From Calditerrivibrio nitroreducens DSM 19672 (lineage in GTDB: Bacteria > Chrysiogenota > Deferribacteres > Deferribacterales > Calditerrivibrionaceae), in assembly GCF_000183405.1 (NCBI RefSeq), contig NC_014758.1, positions 682,001-746,000 on the forward strand: a stretch of 64,000 nt of DNA, given 5' to 3'. Positions 8,061-18,721 of the stretch are shown in pieces. A model generated the notes under the pieces. That model worked only from the letters and a program-made list of their open reading frames with translations, made no database searches and was not told the origin of the DNA. Both the position numbers and the translations under genes were made by a program. Every line of letters starts with the position of its first letter. Positions within the stretch are counted from its first letter, which is position 1.

Positions 8061-10193
8061 TTAATAGATTATCTCTTTTAGGTATGGCAATGATTGAAGT
8101 TTTTGTAATACCTTGTCCAGTTGAGATTTACCACTCAATTCTATTGTAAAAGTTTGTCTGGCGTTCCCATCTTTTTGGGGTTTTGCTGAAAGTTCGATTA
8201 TATTTATGGCCATATCTTTTAGTAAGGTCGTTATGTCGCTTAAAATTCCAGGTTTGTCGATTGTAACAGTGGTGATTTTAAAAGGTAGCTTTATATTTTT
8301 TCCCTCGGCCCAGTTAACATCTATAATTCTGTCTTCATTGGCTTTTGATAGTTCAATTAGATTTGGGCAGTCTGCTCTGTGGACGATTAATCCTTTGCCA
8401 ACACTGATATACCCTTTTAGATTATCACCAGGCAAGGGGTGGCAGCATTTTGCGATTGTGGTTAGAATGTCGCCTACCCCTTCGATGTTAAAAGGGGAAC
8501 TTTTTGGTGATGAAGGCTTTGTGAGTAGTTCATCATCTTTCTCATCTGGTTTGTGAAATAGATTTGCCACCTGTTTTGGGGAAATTCTTCCAAACCCAAC
8601 AGATTTATAGAGATCTTCAAGATTTTTTAAACTAAATTTATCTATAATGCTTCGTAGTTTTTTTTCATCTTCTATGATGTTAGTAAAAGAAAGACCACGT
8701 AGTTCAAACTCTTTTGCAAGAAGTTCCTGCCCAGTTTTAATTGCAAGATCTTCCTCTTTCTTCCTCAGATAGTTTCTAATCCTTATTTTCGCCCTATTGG
8801 TTTTTACAATGTTTAGCCAGTCTGATCTTGGTTCCTGTGTTGGTGAGGTGACTATCTCGACTTTTTCACCATTTTTAAGCTTATACTTTAAATTTACCAT
8901 TTTACCGTCAACTTTAGCCCCAACACATTTTTCACCAACTTTTGAATGAATTGCGTATGCAAAATCTATTGGGGTGGAACCTTCCGGAAGTTCTATTACA
9001 TCCCCTTTTGGGGTGAATATGTATATTTGTCTTGGTAAAATATCTTCTTTGAGGGCTTCAACAAGATCCTGAGGTTTGTTTAGCTCTTTCTGTTCAAGGA
9101 GTTGCCTTAGCCACACGAAAGTAGTATCATCTTTGGGATTAAAAACCTTCCCCTCTTTATACTTCCAATGGGCTGCGATACCTTCTTCTGCGATCCTGTG
9201 CATCTCTTCGGTACGGATCTGAATTTCCACATTAAGCCCATTTGGGCCAACAACGGTGGTGTGTAAAGATTGATACATATTTGCTTTTGGCATTGCTATG
9301 TAATCTTTAAACCTACCAGGGATTGGTTTCCAGAGATTGTGAATAATTCCTAAGGTTGCATAACAGTCGGAGACCGTTTTTACAATAACCCTAACGGCAA
9401 GGAGATCATATATTTCATCGAAAGATGTTTTTTTCTTTATCATCTTACTGTATATACTATAAAAATGCTTCGGTCGTCCTGTTACCTCTGCTTGTATGTT
9501 GACATTTTTAAGATGTGCATCCAGAAGGTTTATTACTTGATTGAGATATGCCTCCCTTTCACTTCTCTTTAATTTGACAAGGTTATATATCTCATAATAT
9601 TTATCGGGATTTAATATTCTAAAAGATAGATCCTCTAACTCCCATTTTATCCATGCTATACCAAGTCTATGGGCTAAGGGGGCGTAGATCTCCATCGTTT
9701 CTTTGGCTATTCTTTGCTTTTTCTCCTCGCTAAGGTAATCCAACGTTCTCATATTATGAAGTCGATCTGCAAGTTTAATTACGATGACTCGTACATCTTT
9801 AGACATGGAGATGAGCATTTTTCTAAAGTTTTCCGCCATCTTTTCTTCGGAGGATTTAAATGAGATCTTCCCTATTTTAGAGACACCATCCACCAGAAAT
9901 GCCACATCTTCACCAAAAAGCTCCGCCAATTCTTCATACGTTGCATCGGTATCCTCTAGAGTATCGTGTAGAATACCTGCTGTTACTGTATCGAGATCCA
10001 TATTCATGTTTGCAAGAATTAATGCCACATTCAAAGGATGGGAAAGGTATGGCTCTCCACTTTTCCTCAACTGACCTCTATGTTTCTGAGCGGCATACAC
10101 GTATGCTTTGTGAATTTTTTCTATATTGGTTATATTATTCTTTTGCAGAACTTCCTGTATATCCATTAAGCGAACGATTTTATCTTTTGCCAT
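8061..10193 (-). CDS. relA/spoT: Bifunctional (p)ppGpp synthetase/hydrolase (RSH)
   Basis: Makes and degrades the alarmone (p)ppGpp and controls growth in response to starvation. The 710-aa protein has the full long-RSH layout: HD hydrolase domain with HDTLED (about residue 75), synthetase domain with PGRFKDYIAMPKANMYQSLH, TGS domain (about 385-445, IYIFTPKGDVIELPEG), zinc-finger/helical part with CCHPLPGD (about 565) and C-terminal ACT domain (about 640-710). The RFKD motif in the synthetase domain is of the RXKD type that is typical of bifunctional enzymes, not the EXDD of synthetase-only RelA. It is the only RSH seen here. It lies 3 nt downstream of recJ, so both are probably co-transcribed. 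Confidence 0.96.
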   Translation of the reverse strand: MAKDKIVRLMDIQEVLQKNNITNIEKIHKAYVYAAQKHRGQLRKSGEPYLSHPLNVALILANMNMDLDTVTAGILHDTLEDTDATYEELAELFGEDVAFLVDGVSKIGKISFKSSEEKMAENFRKMLISMSKDVRVIVIKLADRLHNMRTLDYLSEEKKQRIAKETMEIYAPLAHRLGIAWIKWELEDLSFRILNPDKYYEIYNLVKLKRSEREAYLNQVINLLDAHLKNVNIQAEVTGRPKHFYSIYSKMIKKKTSFDEIYDLLAVRVIVKTVSDCYATLGIIHNLWKPIPGRFKDYIAMPKANMYQSLHTTVVGPNGLNVEIQIRTEEMHRIAEEGIAAHWKYKEGKVFNPKDDTTFVWLRQLLEQKELNKPQDLVEALKEDILPRQIYIFTPKGDVIELPEGSTPIDFAYAIHSKVGEKCVGAKVDGKMVNLKYKLKNGEKVEIVTSPTQEPRSDWLNIVKTNRAKIRIRNYLRKKEEDLAIKTGQELLAKEFELRGLSFTNIIEDEKKLRSIIDKFSLKNLEDLYKSVGFGRISPKQVANLFHKPDEKDDELLTKPSSPKSSPFNIEGVGDILTTIAKCCHPLPGDNLKGYISVGKGLIVHRADCPNLIELSKANEDRIIDVNWAEGKNIKLPFKITTVTIDKPGILSDITTLLKDMAINIIELSAKPQKDGNARQTFTIELSGKSQLDKVLQKLQSLPYLKEIIY

Positions 10194-10196
10194 AAT

Positions 10197-11957
10197 CTAA
10201 TAACTCTTTTTAATATCTTTTAGTTTTAGCTGGATATTGGAACCACCCATCCAATTGTTTATATCTATCGTGAACACAATGTCAAATGTGTCGCAGGATC
10301 TTATAAGATCCCTATATTCTCCCATATTAAAGCCAACAACTTCGAAAAAAGAGTCATTCTTGCCAATGAAGCCTTTTATGATATTTTTTTCTTTTCCCAT
10401 TATTGAAAATTCCTGTGCTTTTTTTACCTTTTGCATACAAAAGACAGGCTCACTGTTGGTATTGCCGAATGGTCTTAATTTATTTATATATTTAACCAAG
10501 TCTTCATTTATATCTTCTGGGTTTAAAAAGGCATCGATGACTATTTCGGGTATTAAACTCTCATTGGGGCTGTTTTTTTCTATATAATCATCCAGTTTTC
10601 TCTGGAGGTGTCTGATGTTTTTCGTATAAAGTTTCAAGCCTGCTGCATATTTATGGCCACCAAACTCAATCAATAAATCCGGAATAGTTTTTAGAAATGA
10701 GAAAATATCTATATTGGGAATACTTCTGGCGGAACCTTTTGCCAGATCATTATCTATAGATAGAACAATTGCAGGTTTCGAATACCTTTCCACAAGTCTG
10801 GAGGCTATAATACCTATAACCCCAGGGTGCCAATTCTTTGAATACATAATTATGCTTTTGTATCTTTCGTTAAGTTTTTTTCTCTCTATTTTTTCAATTG
10901 TTTCTTTTAATACAGCTTTTTCAAGTTCCTGTCGGTAGCGATTTTCTGTCTCCAACTCTTCTGCAAACCATTTTGCTTCATTTTGATTTTTGGTGATTAA
11001 TAGTTTTACGCTTGTTTCGCTTTTCCCAAGCCTCCCAACCGCATTTATCCTTGGGGCAAGGCTGTATCCAATATTTGCTGATGTGAGATCAGTACTGATT
11101 AGACCTGATATCTTTTTTAATTCTGCAATGCCTGGTCTTGGGGAGTTTTCGAGTAATTTTAAACCATGCTTTACAAAGATCCTATTTTCTCCAATCATAG
11201 GTACCACATCTGCAATGGTTCCAAGGGCAACTAAGTCCAAGAAATATTTTAAAGGTGGCAATTTTATATCAAACTGTTTTTCAATGACATATTTGAGAGC
11301 TAAAACAAATTTGAAAGCCACCCCCACACCTGATAGATGTTTGAAGGGGTAAGCATCCCCCGGTTGCAGAGGGTTAATAATGGCGTATGCTGAAGAGGGT
11401 AGTTTATCACTTAACTGGTGGTGATCTGTGACGATTGTATCCAAACCGATGGACTTTGCATAATCTATTTCATCTATTGATGTGATGCCACAGTCCACGG
11501 TTATAACAACTTTTACATCCTTTTTCTTAAGTTCATTAAGTGCATCAATGTTTAAACTATACCCCTCTTCAATTCTATTTGGTATGTAGTAATCCACAAG
11601 AGGGGTTATACTGGATAAAAATTCATACATTAATGATGTGGCTGTTATACCATCGACGTCGTAATCTCCATAGATGCAGATCTTTTCCCTATTTTTTATG
11701 GCGTGAACCACCCTTTTTACTGCTTTATGAATATCTTTGAGCAAAAAGGGATCGATCATACCACTCAGGGGAGCTTCAAAAAACTCATCTATCTCTTTTT
11801 TGTTAGTAAAACCCCTATTTATGAGTACTTCCAGTATAGATTTAGGAAGTTCTGGATATAACAACTTTAAGTCAATAATCTTTTTTTCGTCAGCTTTTTT
11901 ATACAGCCAACGGTATTTTGGGGTTTTGAAAATAGTTACATATCCATTTTTCTCCAT
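10197..11957 (-). CDS. recJ: Single-stranded-DNA-specific 5'-3' exonuclease RecJ
   Basis: DHH-family exonuclease acting in recombination and mismatch or base-excision repair. The 586-aa protein contains the DHH-domain motifs ICIYGDYDVDGITATSL (about residues 93-110), VVITVDCGI, VTDHHQ and GTIADVVP, then a DHHA1 domain with the FGGHKYAAGL motif (about 430) and an OB-fold C terminus. Length is normal for RecJ. It is followed after 3 nt by the (p)ppGpp synthetase gene. The ribosome binding site is weak (GCTGG). Confidence 0.96.
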   Translation of the reverse strand: MEKNGYVTIFKTPKYRWLYKKADEKKIIDLKLLYPELPKSILEVLINRGFTNKKEIDEFFEAPLSGMIDPFLLKDIHKAVKRVVHAIKNREKICIYGDYDVDGITATSLMYEFLSSITPLVDYYIPNRIEEGYSLNIDALNELKKKDVKVVITVDCGITSIDEIDYAKSIGLDTIVTDHHQLSDKLPSSAYAIINPLQPGDAYPFKHLSGVGVAFKFVLALKYVIEKQFDIKLPPLKYFLDLVALGTIADVVPMIGENRIFVKHGLKLLENSPRPGIAELKKISGLISTDLTSANIGYSLAPRINAVGRLGKSETSVKLLITKNQNEAKWFAEELETENRYRQELEKAVLKETIEKIERKKLNERYKSIIMYSKNWHPGVIGIIASRLVERYSKPAIVLSIDNDLAKGSARSIPNIDIFSFLKTIPDLLIEFGGHKYAAGLKLYTKNIRHLQRKLDDYIEKNSPNESLIPEIVIDAFLNPEDINEDLVKYINKLRPFGNTNSEPVFCMQKVKKAQEFSIMGKEKNIIKGFIGKNDSFFEVVGFNMGEYRDLIRSCDTFDIVFTIDINNWMGGSNIQLKLKDIKKSY

Positions 11958-11992
11958 TTACCAGCCAGAATGTTATTTTCTACTAATTTAAT

Positions 11993-12019
11993 ATTATAAT
12001 CAAAAGATATTATTTTCAA
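11993..12019 (-). promoter_or_regulatory. Possible promoter for recJ-rsh
   Basis: Minus strand TTGAAA (12019-12014) and a perfect TATAAT (11998-11993), spacer 15 bp, about 35 nt before the recJ start. The short spacer lowers confidence. Confidence 0.4.
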
Positions 12020-12070
12020 GGATTATTTTTAAAAGATTCTAATCTCTATTATTGTAATTTTTCAATAATA

Positions 12071-12093
12071 TAAAAAAGCGGGGTTTCCCCCGC
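12071..12093 (-). terminator. Intrinsic terminator of the rhodanese gene
   Basis: Read on the minus strand: GCGGGG, GAAA loop, CCCCGC, then six T. A compact textbook rho-independent terminator just after the stop codon. Confidence 0.9.
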
Positions 12094-12102
12094 CTGATTT
12101 TT

Positions 12103-13443
12103 TTAGTTTGGATTTATCTCATATCCACCATCTTTGGAGAATTTGTTTACGGCATCCAGATATTTAACTTTGAAGCCAAGATCTTTTAGTTGGTTATAAG
12201 CCATTTCAGCCCTTACTCCTGTCGCACAGGATACGATTATCGTTTTATCTTTTGGCAATTTCGCAGCACTGCTGGGTATATCTTCTATCGGAATATTTAT
12301 AGCATTAGGGAAATGTCCAGCTTCGTACTCCTGTTTTGTTCTAACGTCTATAATAATTGTATCTGCAGGTGGTTGTTGTATAATTTTTTCAAACTCATCT
12401 TTTGCTATTGTACCAGGTTTAGGTGTTGGTATTACTACAAAAGCTGATTCAAGTTTGTTAGATAGAGTTTGATACCCTTTTTTCTTCCACTCTGCTATTG
12501 TGATGGGCAGTACTCTTGTGCCTTTATACGCCATATTGATAAGTTTTGATGCAATTTCAGTAGCATTTTCACCATAAACAACTATTGGTATTAATTTTTT
12601 GGATGGTAGTTTTTTAGACATCTCTTCAAAATTTTTGGGTGTTACGTTTACAGCATTTGGTAGATGAGCTTTTTTGGCAACATCAGGGGCGTTTGTGTCT
12701 ATTACAATATAACCTTTAGGATTTTGTTTGAGTGTGTTATCAACAAGTTCTGGATCGATATATGAGATTTCAGATGAGATCCAGTCCGGAAAACCTCCAG
12801 CATAGATTTTAACATTTTTATACCCAAGAGATTTTGCTTTTACAGCTGCTGTGGGGCTTGAGCAACCTCCAACACAATAGAATATTAATGTAGTATTTTT
12901 ATCTTTTGGGAGCTTATCCAGATGTTTTTCCAGTTCAGCTGCAGGAATGACTATTGCCCCTGGTATAAAACCAGATTTGTAGGCAACAGGTGGTCTTGCA
13001 TCGATTAAAACGGCTGATTTGTCATGTGTTAGAAGATTTTTTAATCCTTGTTTGTCAAGCTTATCTTCGGGGGCAATGGTTTTGAGTATGTCAAATCTTG
13101 TGATTAAAGTGGCAATTTTCTTACCTTCCGGAGTTTCATAGTAGTATACCCTAAAGGCCCTTCCCTTGTAATCCCCCATTTCTGAGATATCTTCAAGGTT
13201 TTTTACTTTTGTACATTGATCATAGAAGATAACCTCTTTTGCTGGTGCACCTGGTGCGCTGAGGTCTAATTGGAATGTCTTTGTTTTTTCCACAAAGTAG
13301 TCAAGTGTTCCCCTTACCATGTTGCTATCAGCTTGATGGCAGCCTTTGCAAAGGGGGGCCATTGAAGGTTTTTGTGGGGCAGAAATTGCCGTACTGACCA
13401 GGGCAGAGCTTAGAATAAGGCCTAATAAAATAGTTTTCTTCAT
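12103..13443 (-). CDS. Secreted triple-rhodanese protein with one c-type haem motif
   Basis: A 446-aa exported protein. Start chosen at ATG 13443, with AGGAGG just upstream; an upstream extension would only add hydrophobic residues before the signal peptide. Residues 1-22 are a signal peptide. CKGCH (residues 32-36) is a single c-type haem binding motif. Three rhodanese-like domains follow: the first has an active-site loop with Cys (FYCVGGCSSP), the second has lost the Cys (VVYGENAT), the third keeps it (VSCATGVRAE). The likely role is periplasmic sulfur transfer or sulfide/polysulfide chemistry, possibly with electron transfer by the haem. The function is inference. A monocistronic gene with its own terminator. 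Confidence 0.85.
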   Translation of the reverse strand: MKKTILLGLILSSALVSTAISAPQKPSMAPLCKGCHQADSNMVRGTLDYFVEKTKTFQLDLSAPGAPAKEVIFYDQCTKVKNLEDISEMGDYKGRAFRVYYYETPEGKKIATLITRFDILKTIAPEDKLDKQGLKNLLTHDKSAVLIDARPPVAYKSGFIPGAIVIPAAELEKHLDKLPKDKNTTLIFYCVGGCSSPTAAVKAKSLGYKNVKIYAGGFPDWISSEISYIDPELVDNTLKQNPKGYIVIDTNAPDVAKKAHLPNAVNVTPKNFEEMSKKLPSKKLIPIVVYGENATEIASKLINMAYKGTRVLPITIAEWKKKGYQTLSNKLESAFVVIPTPKPGTIAKDEFEKIIQQPPADTIIIDVRTKQEYEAGHFPNAINIPIEDIPSSAAKLPKDKTIIVSCATGVRAEMAYNQLKDLGFKVKYLDAVNKFSKDGGYEINPN

Positions 13444-13520
13444 AAATCCTCCTATTAAAAGTAGTAAATAAAGCACTTATTTTAATTAGCATAGTAAAAA
13501 TGGTAATGTCAATATTTTTC

Positions 13521-13549
13521 TTCACAATTTATCCAAAATATATTATTAT
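13521..13549 (+). promoter_or_regulatory. uvrB promoter placed directly before the start codon
   Basis: TTCACA (13521-13526), 17-bp spacer, TATTAT (13544-13549). The -10 box ends 7 nt before ATG 13557, so the transcript would start at or next to the A of the start codon. No Shine-Dalgarno sequence is present, which agrees with a leaderless mRNA. Confidence 0.5.
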
Positions 13550-13556
13550 AGTTTTT

Positions 13557-15524
13557 ATGAAGTTCAAATTGGTTTCCAATTACACCCCTCAGGGTGATCA
13601 GCCAGAGGCGATCAGACAGATAGTGGAAAATTTTAGATCCGGAATAGATCGTCAGGTACTTTTGGGGGTGACTGGTTCTGGAAAGACTTTTACTATGGCT
13701 AATGTGATACAGGAGCTTAATGTTCCCACTTTAATAATTGCCCACAATAAGACTCTTGCGGCTCAGCTATATGGTGAATTTAAGGAATTTTTTCCGGATA
13801 ATGCAGTGGAGTATTTTGTAAGCTACTACGATTACTATCAACCGGAGGCTTATATACCCCAGACGGACACATATATTGAAAAAGATTCATCCATCAATGA
13901 TGATATTGATAAGATGAGACACTCAGCCACAAGAAGTTTGTTGGAGAGGAGAGATGTAATTATTATTGCAAGTGTATCATGTATATATGGTTTAGGTTCT
14001 CCGGAAGCTTATTATGGTATGCTTGTTTCTGTTGAGGTGGGTGAGGAAAGAGTTATAGATGAAATACTTGCTAAGCTTGTGGAGATAAAGTATGAGCGGA
14101 ACGAAATAGATTTTCATAGGGGTACCTTCAGGGTAAAGGGGGATGTGATAGAGGTTTTCCCCTCCCATGAAAGTGACCTTGCTTACAGAATAGAATTTTT
14201 TGGGGACGAGATAGATAGAATATCTGAATTTGACCCTATAACTGGCAAAACATTATACACAAGGAATAAAGTTGCAATTTATCCAAATACTCACTATGTG
14301 ACTACAAAGGTGACGATCGAGCAAGCCATTAAAGAAATAGAAAGGGATTTGAAGAACAGTGTGGTGAAGTTTGAACAGCAGCAGAAACTCCTGGAAGCCC
14401 AGAGGTTGCAACAGAGGGTGATGTTTGATCTTGAGATGATAAAAGAGACAGGGTACTGTACCGGCATTGAAAATTACTCAAGGTATTTCGATGGGAGATT
14501 ACCTGGAACCCCTCCTCCCACATTGATGAGTTATCTGCCAAAAGATGCTCTTGTGATAATCGATGAATCCCACATAACCGTACCACAGATTAGAGGTATG
14601 TACAATGGTGATAGATCAAGAAAGATGACATTGGTGGAGTATGGTTTCAGATTGCCGGCGGCGCTGGATAACAGGCCATTGAAATTTGAAGAGTTTAATC
14701 AGATAGCAAAAAAGATTTTGTATGTTAGTGCCACACCATCCGAGTATGAGCTGGAGGATTCAAAAGGTGTAGTGGTGGAGCAGATTATACGCCCCACAGG
14801 ACTTATGGATCCGGAAGTGGAAATCAGACCTGCCAAAAATCAAGTGGATGACCTTATTGGGGAGGCATATAAAGTTATAAGTAGGGGAGAGAGAGTACTG
14901 GTAACTACCTTGACGAAAAGAATGGCGGAAGATCTCACTCGGTATATGAAGGATCTTGGTTTTAGCGTTGAGTATCTGCATTCTGATATAGATACCCTTG
15001 ATAGGGTAAAGATTTTAAGGGATTTAAGATTGGGAAAGATTGACATACTCATAGGAATCAATCTTCTCAGGGAAGGGTTGGATCTACCTGAGGTTTCTCT
15101 TGTGGCGGTCTTGAATGCTGATAAAGAGGGATTTTTAAGATCAGAACGGTCACTTATTCAAACGATTGGTAGAGCAGCCCGAAATGTAAATGGAAAAGCT
15201 ATCTTTTATGCGGATAGAATCACAGAATCTATCAAAAAAGCGGTGGAGGAGACGGCAAGAAGAAGAAAAAAACAGCTTCAGTACAATCAAGAACATGGTA
15301 TAACGCCGGAAACAATTAAAAGTGAAATTAAAAATATATTGGAGTCTATTTACGAAAAAGATTATTTTGAGTACGATATTGAAGAATTTGGTATAAAGTC
15401 TGATGGTAATATTGAAAAACAGATTGCAGAGCTTGAAAAAGAGATGTATAAGGCAGCAGAATCCCTCAATTTTGAAAAAGCTGCCAGAATAAGGGATATT
15501 ATTTTAGAGTACAAGGCGAGGTAG
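13557..15524 (+). CDS. uvrB: Excinuclease ABC subunit B
   Basis: DNA damage-verification helicase-like subunit of nucleotide excision repair; it takes lesions from UvrA and recruits UvrC. From ATG 13557 the protein has 655 aa and starts [19 protein letters not shown] like the family. Visible: P-loop [10 protein letters not shown], the beta-hairpin region [20 protein letters not shown], helicase motifs DESHITVPQ and [19 protein letters not shown], and the C-terminal UVR motif ([20 protein letters not shown]). An upstream in-frame start at 13500 would precede the predicted promoter and is rejected. There is no ribosome binding site. A penicillin-binding protein follows after 3 nt. Confidence 0.97.
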   Translation: MKFKLVSNYTPQGDQPEAIRQIVENFRSGIDRQVLLGVTGSGKTFTMANVIQELNVPTLIIAHNKTLAAQLYGEFKEFFPDNAVEYFVSYYDYYQPEAYIPQTDTYIEKDSSINDDIDKMRHSATRSLLERRDVIIIASVSCIYGLGSPEAYYGMLVSVEVGEERVIDEILAKLVEIKYERNEIDFHRGTFRVKGDVIEVFPSHESDLAYRIEFFGDEIDRISEFDPITGKTLYTRNKVAIYPNTHYVTTKVTIEQAIKEIERDLKNSVVKFEQQQKLLEAQRLQQRVMFDLEMIKETGYCTGIENYSRYFDGRLPGTPPPTLMSYLPKDALVIIDESHITVPQIRGMYNGDRSRKMTLVEYGFRLPAALDNRPLKFEEFNQIAKKILYVSATPSEYELEDSKGVVVEQIIRPTGLMDPEVEIRPAKNQVDDLIGEAYKVISRGERVLVTTLTKRMAEDLTRYMKDLGFSVEYLHSDIDTLDRVKILRDLRLGKIDILIGINLLREGLDLPEVSLVAVLNADKEGFLRSERSLIQTIGRAARNVNGKAIFYADRITESIKKAVEETARRRKKQLQYNQEHGITPETIKSEIKNILESIYEKDYFEYDIEEFGIKSDGNIEKQIAELEKEMYKAAESLNFEKAARIRDIILEYKAR

Positions 15525-15527
15525 TAG

Positions 15528-17777
15528 ATGAAAGAGTTTTTCATTAAGCATCAAAAAAAGATATTTATATTTATGGGGTTGTCTTTATTATCCGGTCTTG
15601 CCATTTTGGGTTATCTTTTTTTTATAATTAGTGATCTACCCTCTGTTGCTCAGCTAAAAAATTTTAAGTACAAAGTACCCACGTATGTATATGATAGAAA
15701 TGGCAACCAGATTGCAGAACTTGGTGTGGAAAGGAGAATTCCGGTAAAAATAGACAAAATTCCCAAAAATCTCATAAATGCATTGGTTTCTGTTGAGGAT
15801 TCACGTTTTTTTACACATGGGGGTGTGGATTTTATCGGAGTTTTGCGTGCTATGTTCTCTAATATTAAAGCAGGAAGAGTTGTGGAAGGGGGTAGTACAC
15901 TAACACAGCAACTTGTCAAGGTAATTTACCTTACTCCGGAGAGAAAGTTTAAAAGAAAGATAAAAGAGGCCGTATTAGCATACAAAATAGATAAGTATCT
16001 TACCAAAGAGGAGATTTTGGAAATATATCTTAATCAGGTCTATTTTGGTAAGGGGTCATATGGTGTTGAATCTGCCGCTCTGAATTACTTCGGTAAACAT
16101 GTTTGGGAGCTTAATCTCTATGAGTGTGCAATGATAGCTGGTATTCCGAAAGCCCCTGGCATATATTCCCCCAGTTCGAATTTTGTTAAATCTATGGAAA
16201 GGATGAAGCATGTTCTGGCAAGGATGCTTGAAGAAGGATACATAACAAAAGATGAATACAACAATATAATAGTACCCACCATCATTTCAGAACAAACATC
16301 CCCAAATAAGAAAAATTATGCCGGGTATTTTGTGGATTATATATTAAATGAAATAAAAAATGAAATGAAACTTACGGATCTAAATGATTTGGGTTATAAA
16401 ATATATACCACACTTGACCTTGATATGCAGCTGAAAGCTGAAGAGGCTGTGAGAAATGGATTGATGTCTGTAAATATGAGGCAGGGGTATTTTGGGGTTC
16501 TGGCTAAAGGGGATGATCCATCTTTTGGGGAGAAATTAAAAAAGGTCGCTTATCTTTCTGAATATGGTATATATCCAGCTAAAGTAAAATCTGTTGAAAA
16601 AGATACCATAATTTTTAGTTTGGGTGATAAAGAGGGAATCTTAAAGCTCAGCGAAAATAGATGGGCTTACCCCAATGGTTCAAGATTAGGTCAACTTGTT
16701 GATTTTAAAACGATTATTAATACTGGTGATTATATTTTGGTAAAAAAGACAGAAAAAGGTTATCTATTGACTCAAGAACCGAAAATAGAAGGTGCCTTGT
16801 TGGCAATTATTCCCAAAACTGGTGATATATTGGCAATGGTGGGTGGGTTTGATTATAGAAAATCGTATTTTAATAGAGCTTATCAGTCCAAGAGACAGGT
16901 GGGGAGTCTCTTTAAACCATTTGTTTATACTGCTGCCGTTGATAGTGGATATAATTCCACCACTTTAGTTTATGATGCCCCGATTATGCTTGAAAGCGGT
17001 GAAAAGGGGAAGTATTGGACTCCACAGAATTTCGATCGTCAATATTATGGGTTCACCACAGTTAAAGATGCTCTAACCACTTCAAAAAATGTTGTAAGTG
17101 TTAAGATTGCTGAAAAGATTGGTATAAAGAAGATAAAAGAGTTTGCTAAGGATAGATTTGGCATCAATTCAGAATTGGCTAACGATCTTTCCATAAGTAT
17201 AGGATCTGCTTCTATATCTCTGATGGAGATGGTGTATGCTTATGCACTGTTTCCAAATATGGGTAAAAGTGTAAAGCCTTACGCCGTTAAAAAGGTTGTG
17301 GATGATAATGGTAATACAATATACGAAAAATCTCCTGTTGAGGGGGAACAAAAGATAAGAAGCGCCGTGATACATATAATGAATGAGATGTTGATGAATG
17401 TCGTGGAGGATGGTACAGCTCAGGCGGCTAAGTCTGTGCCCAGAATGGTTGCCGGCAAGACGGGTACCACAAATGATTATAAAGATGCATGGTTTATAGG
17501 GTATACCCCTGATATAGTTGTTGGTAGCTGGGTGGGTTTTGATGAATTTATTCCGATCGGTAGGGGAGAAACAGGAGGAAGGGCAGCACTGCCGATATGG
17601 GTATCGTTTATGAATTCTGTTATTTCAAAGATACCGTATAATATTTTTCCTGCATCTCCTGATGTGGTTTATTACAAGGTGGATTCGAATACAAACAAAA
17701 AGACTGAAGATATTGTGGATGACTTCAAGTTTGAGCCTTTTATTGAAGAACCGAAGGAGAATGACGTTATAAATTAA
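15528..17777 (+). CDS. mrcA: Penicillin-binding protein 1A (glycosyltransferase/transpeptidase)
   Basis: Class A PBP that polymerises lipid II and cross-links peptidoglycan on the outer face of the inner membrane. The 749-aa protein has an N-terminal membrane anchor (about residues 12-35), a GT51 domain with EDSRFFTHGGVD, GGSTLTQQLVK and KEEILEIYLNQVYFG, then an OB-like insert and the transpeptidase domain with catalytic SXXK (GSLFKPF, about residue 462), the SXN-type TSKN and KTGT (about residue 645). It is 3 nt after uvrB and overlaps the histidine kinase gene by 1 nt. Confidence 0.96.
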   Translation: MKEFFIKHQKKIFIFMGLSLLSGLAILGYLFFIISDLPSVAQLKNFKYKVPTYVYDRNGNQIAELGVERRIPVKIDKIPKNLINALVSVEDSRFFTHGGVDFIGVLRAMFSNIKAGRVVEGGSTLTQQLVKVIYLTPERKFKRKIKEAVLAYKIDKYLTKEEILEIYLNQVYFGKGSYGVESAALNYFGKHVWELNLYECAMIAGIPKAPGIYSPSSNFVKSMERMKHVLARMLEEGYITKDEYNNIIVPTIISEQTSPNKKNYAGYFVDYILNEIKNEMKLTDLNDLGYKIYTTLDLDMQLKAEEAVRNGLMSVNMRQGYFGVLAKGDDPSFGEKLKKVAYLSEYGIYPAKVKSVEKDTIIFSLGDKEGILKLSENRWAYPNGSRLGQLVDFKTIINTGDYILVKKTEKGYLLTQEPKIEGALLAIIPKTGDILAMVGGFDYRKSYFNRAYQSKRQVGSLFKPFVYTAAVDSGYNSTTLVYDAPIMLESGEKGKYWTPQNFDRQYYGFTTVKDALTTSKNVVSVKIAEKIGIKKIKEFAKDRFGINSELANDLSISIGSASISLMEMVYAYALFPNMGKSVKPYAVKKVVDDNGNTIYEKSPVEGEQKIRSAVIHIMNEMLMNVVEDGTAQAAKSVPRMVAGKTGTTNDYKDAWFIGYTPDIVVGSWVGFDEFIPIGRGETGGRAALPIWVSFMNSVISKIPYNIFPASPDVVYYKVDSNTNKKTEDIVDDFKFEPFIEEPKENDVIN

Positions 17778-18721
17778 TGAATAATATCGATGATCTTGAT
17801 TTTTTAAAGATAGGCAAGTTTGTGGAAAGAGATAACGAGCTTTCTCCAGTAAACAACTATGCTGAGCATATTTTAAATATATTTTCACTCAAATTATCTG
17901 AGGAACCTGTAAGGTTTTTAAAAAGAGCTGTGGAAAATAGGAATAAATTTTTTATGGTTTCTGGTATGAAATATAGTGTGGATAGGTGTGGGGAATTTTT
18001 TTACGTGAAAGATATAACAGAATACTTTGAAGACATTGATCATGTGGTGGATCTTATGTCGTTACAACATGAAATTAAAAATCCTTTAACAGTAATAGAT
18101 GGTGCCGCCCAGATACTACAGATCAAAATTAAAGATGGTTTTGTGTACAATACTGCTGGTAAAATTTTAAAAGAGAGTAAAAGGATTCAGAATATACTGG
18201 ATGAGATATCATTATTGCATAGAGATTTGAGTTATGACTATATAAATATCAGAGATATTATTGATGAACTTGTGGAATCTATTAAAATATCTCACCCTGA
18301 TTCAGATGTTATAGTGGAGATAGACACTGATATTTCAGAATTTTTGGGGGATAGAAAGTTGCTTTATATAGCATTATTTAATATATTGAAAAATAGTTGC
18401 GAAGCAAAAAGGGATACGAGCATAAGGATCTCTTTATCTCTGGATTCTTCGGTAAAAGTCCGAAAAAAAGTTGGAAGTAAGGCATTTAAAATGCTAAAAA
18501 TTGTCATAAATGATATATCTGGTGGTATAACTAATGAACATCTGGAGAAAATTTTTACCCCTTTTTTTACAACTAAAAGTAAAGGGAGTGGGCTGGGTCT
18601 TTTTATATCCAAGAGTATAATTGAAAAACATGACGGTAGGATTTATGTTAACACTATATATGGTTATGGCACAAATTTTATTATTTTGATCCCTTACAGA
18701 ATTGGAGGAGAAAATGATTAA
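17777..18721 (+). CDS. NtrB-like sensor histidine kinase
   Basis: A 314-aa cytoplasmic kinase without membrane segments. The N-terminal about 90 residues may be a degenerate sensor (PAS-like) region. The phospho-acceptor is His98 in QHEIKNPL. The ATPase domain shows the N box LFNILKNSCEA, a reduced G1 (DISGG), F box FTPFFTTK and G2 GSGLGLFISK. The layout is that of NtrB/GlnL-type kinases. Its cognate regulator is the next gene. Both sit about 1.4 kb from the nif region, so a nitrogen role is tempting, but the operon around it deals with cell wall and nucleic acids. The sensed signal is unknown. Confidence 0.85.
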   Translation: MNNIDDLDFLKIGKFVERDNELSPVNNYAEHILNIFSLKLSEEPVRFLKRAVENRNKFFMVSGMKYSVDRCGEFFYVKDITEYFEDIDHVVDLMSLQHEIKNPLTVIDGAAQILQIKIKDGFVYNTAGKILKESKRIQNILDEISLLHRDLSYDYINIRDIIDELVESIKISHPDSDVIVEIDTDISEFLGDRKLLYIALFNILKNSCEAKRDTSIRISLSLDSSVKVRKKVGSKAFKMLKIVINDISGGITNEHLEKIFTPFFTTKSKGSGLGLFISKSIIEKHDGRIYVNTIYGYGTNFIILIPYRIGGEND

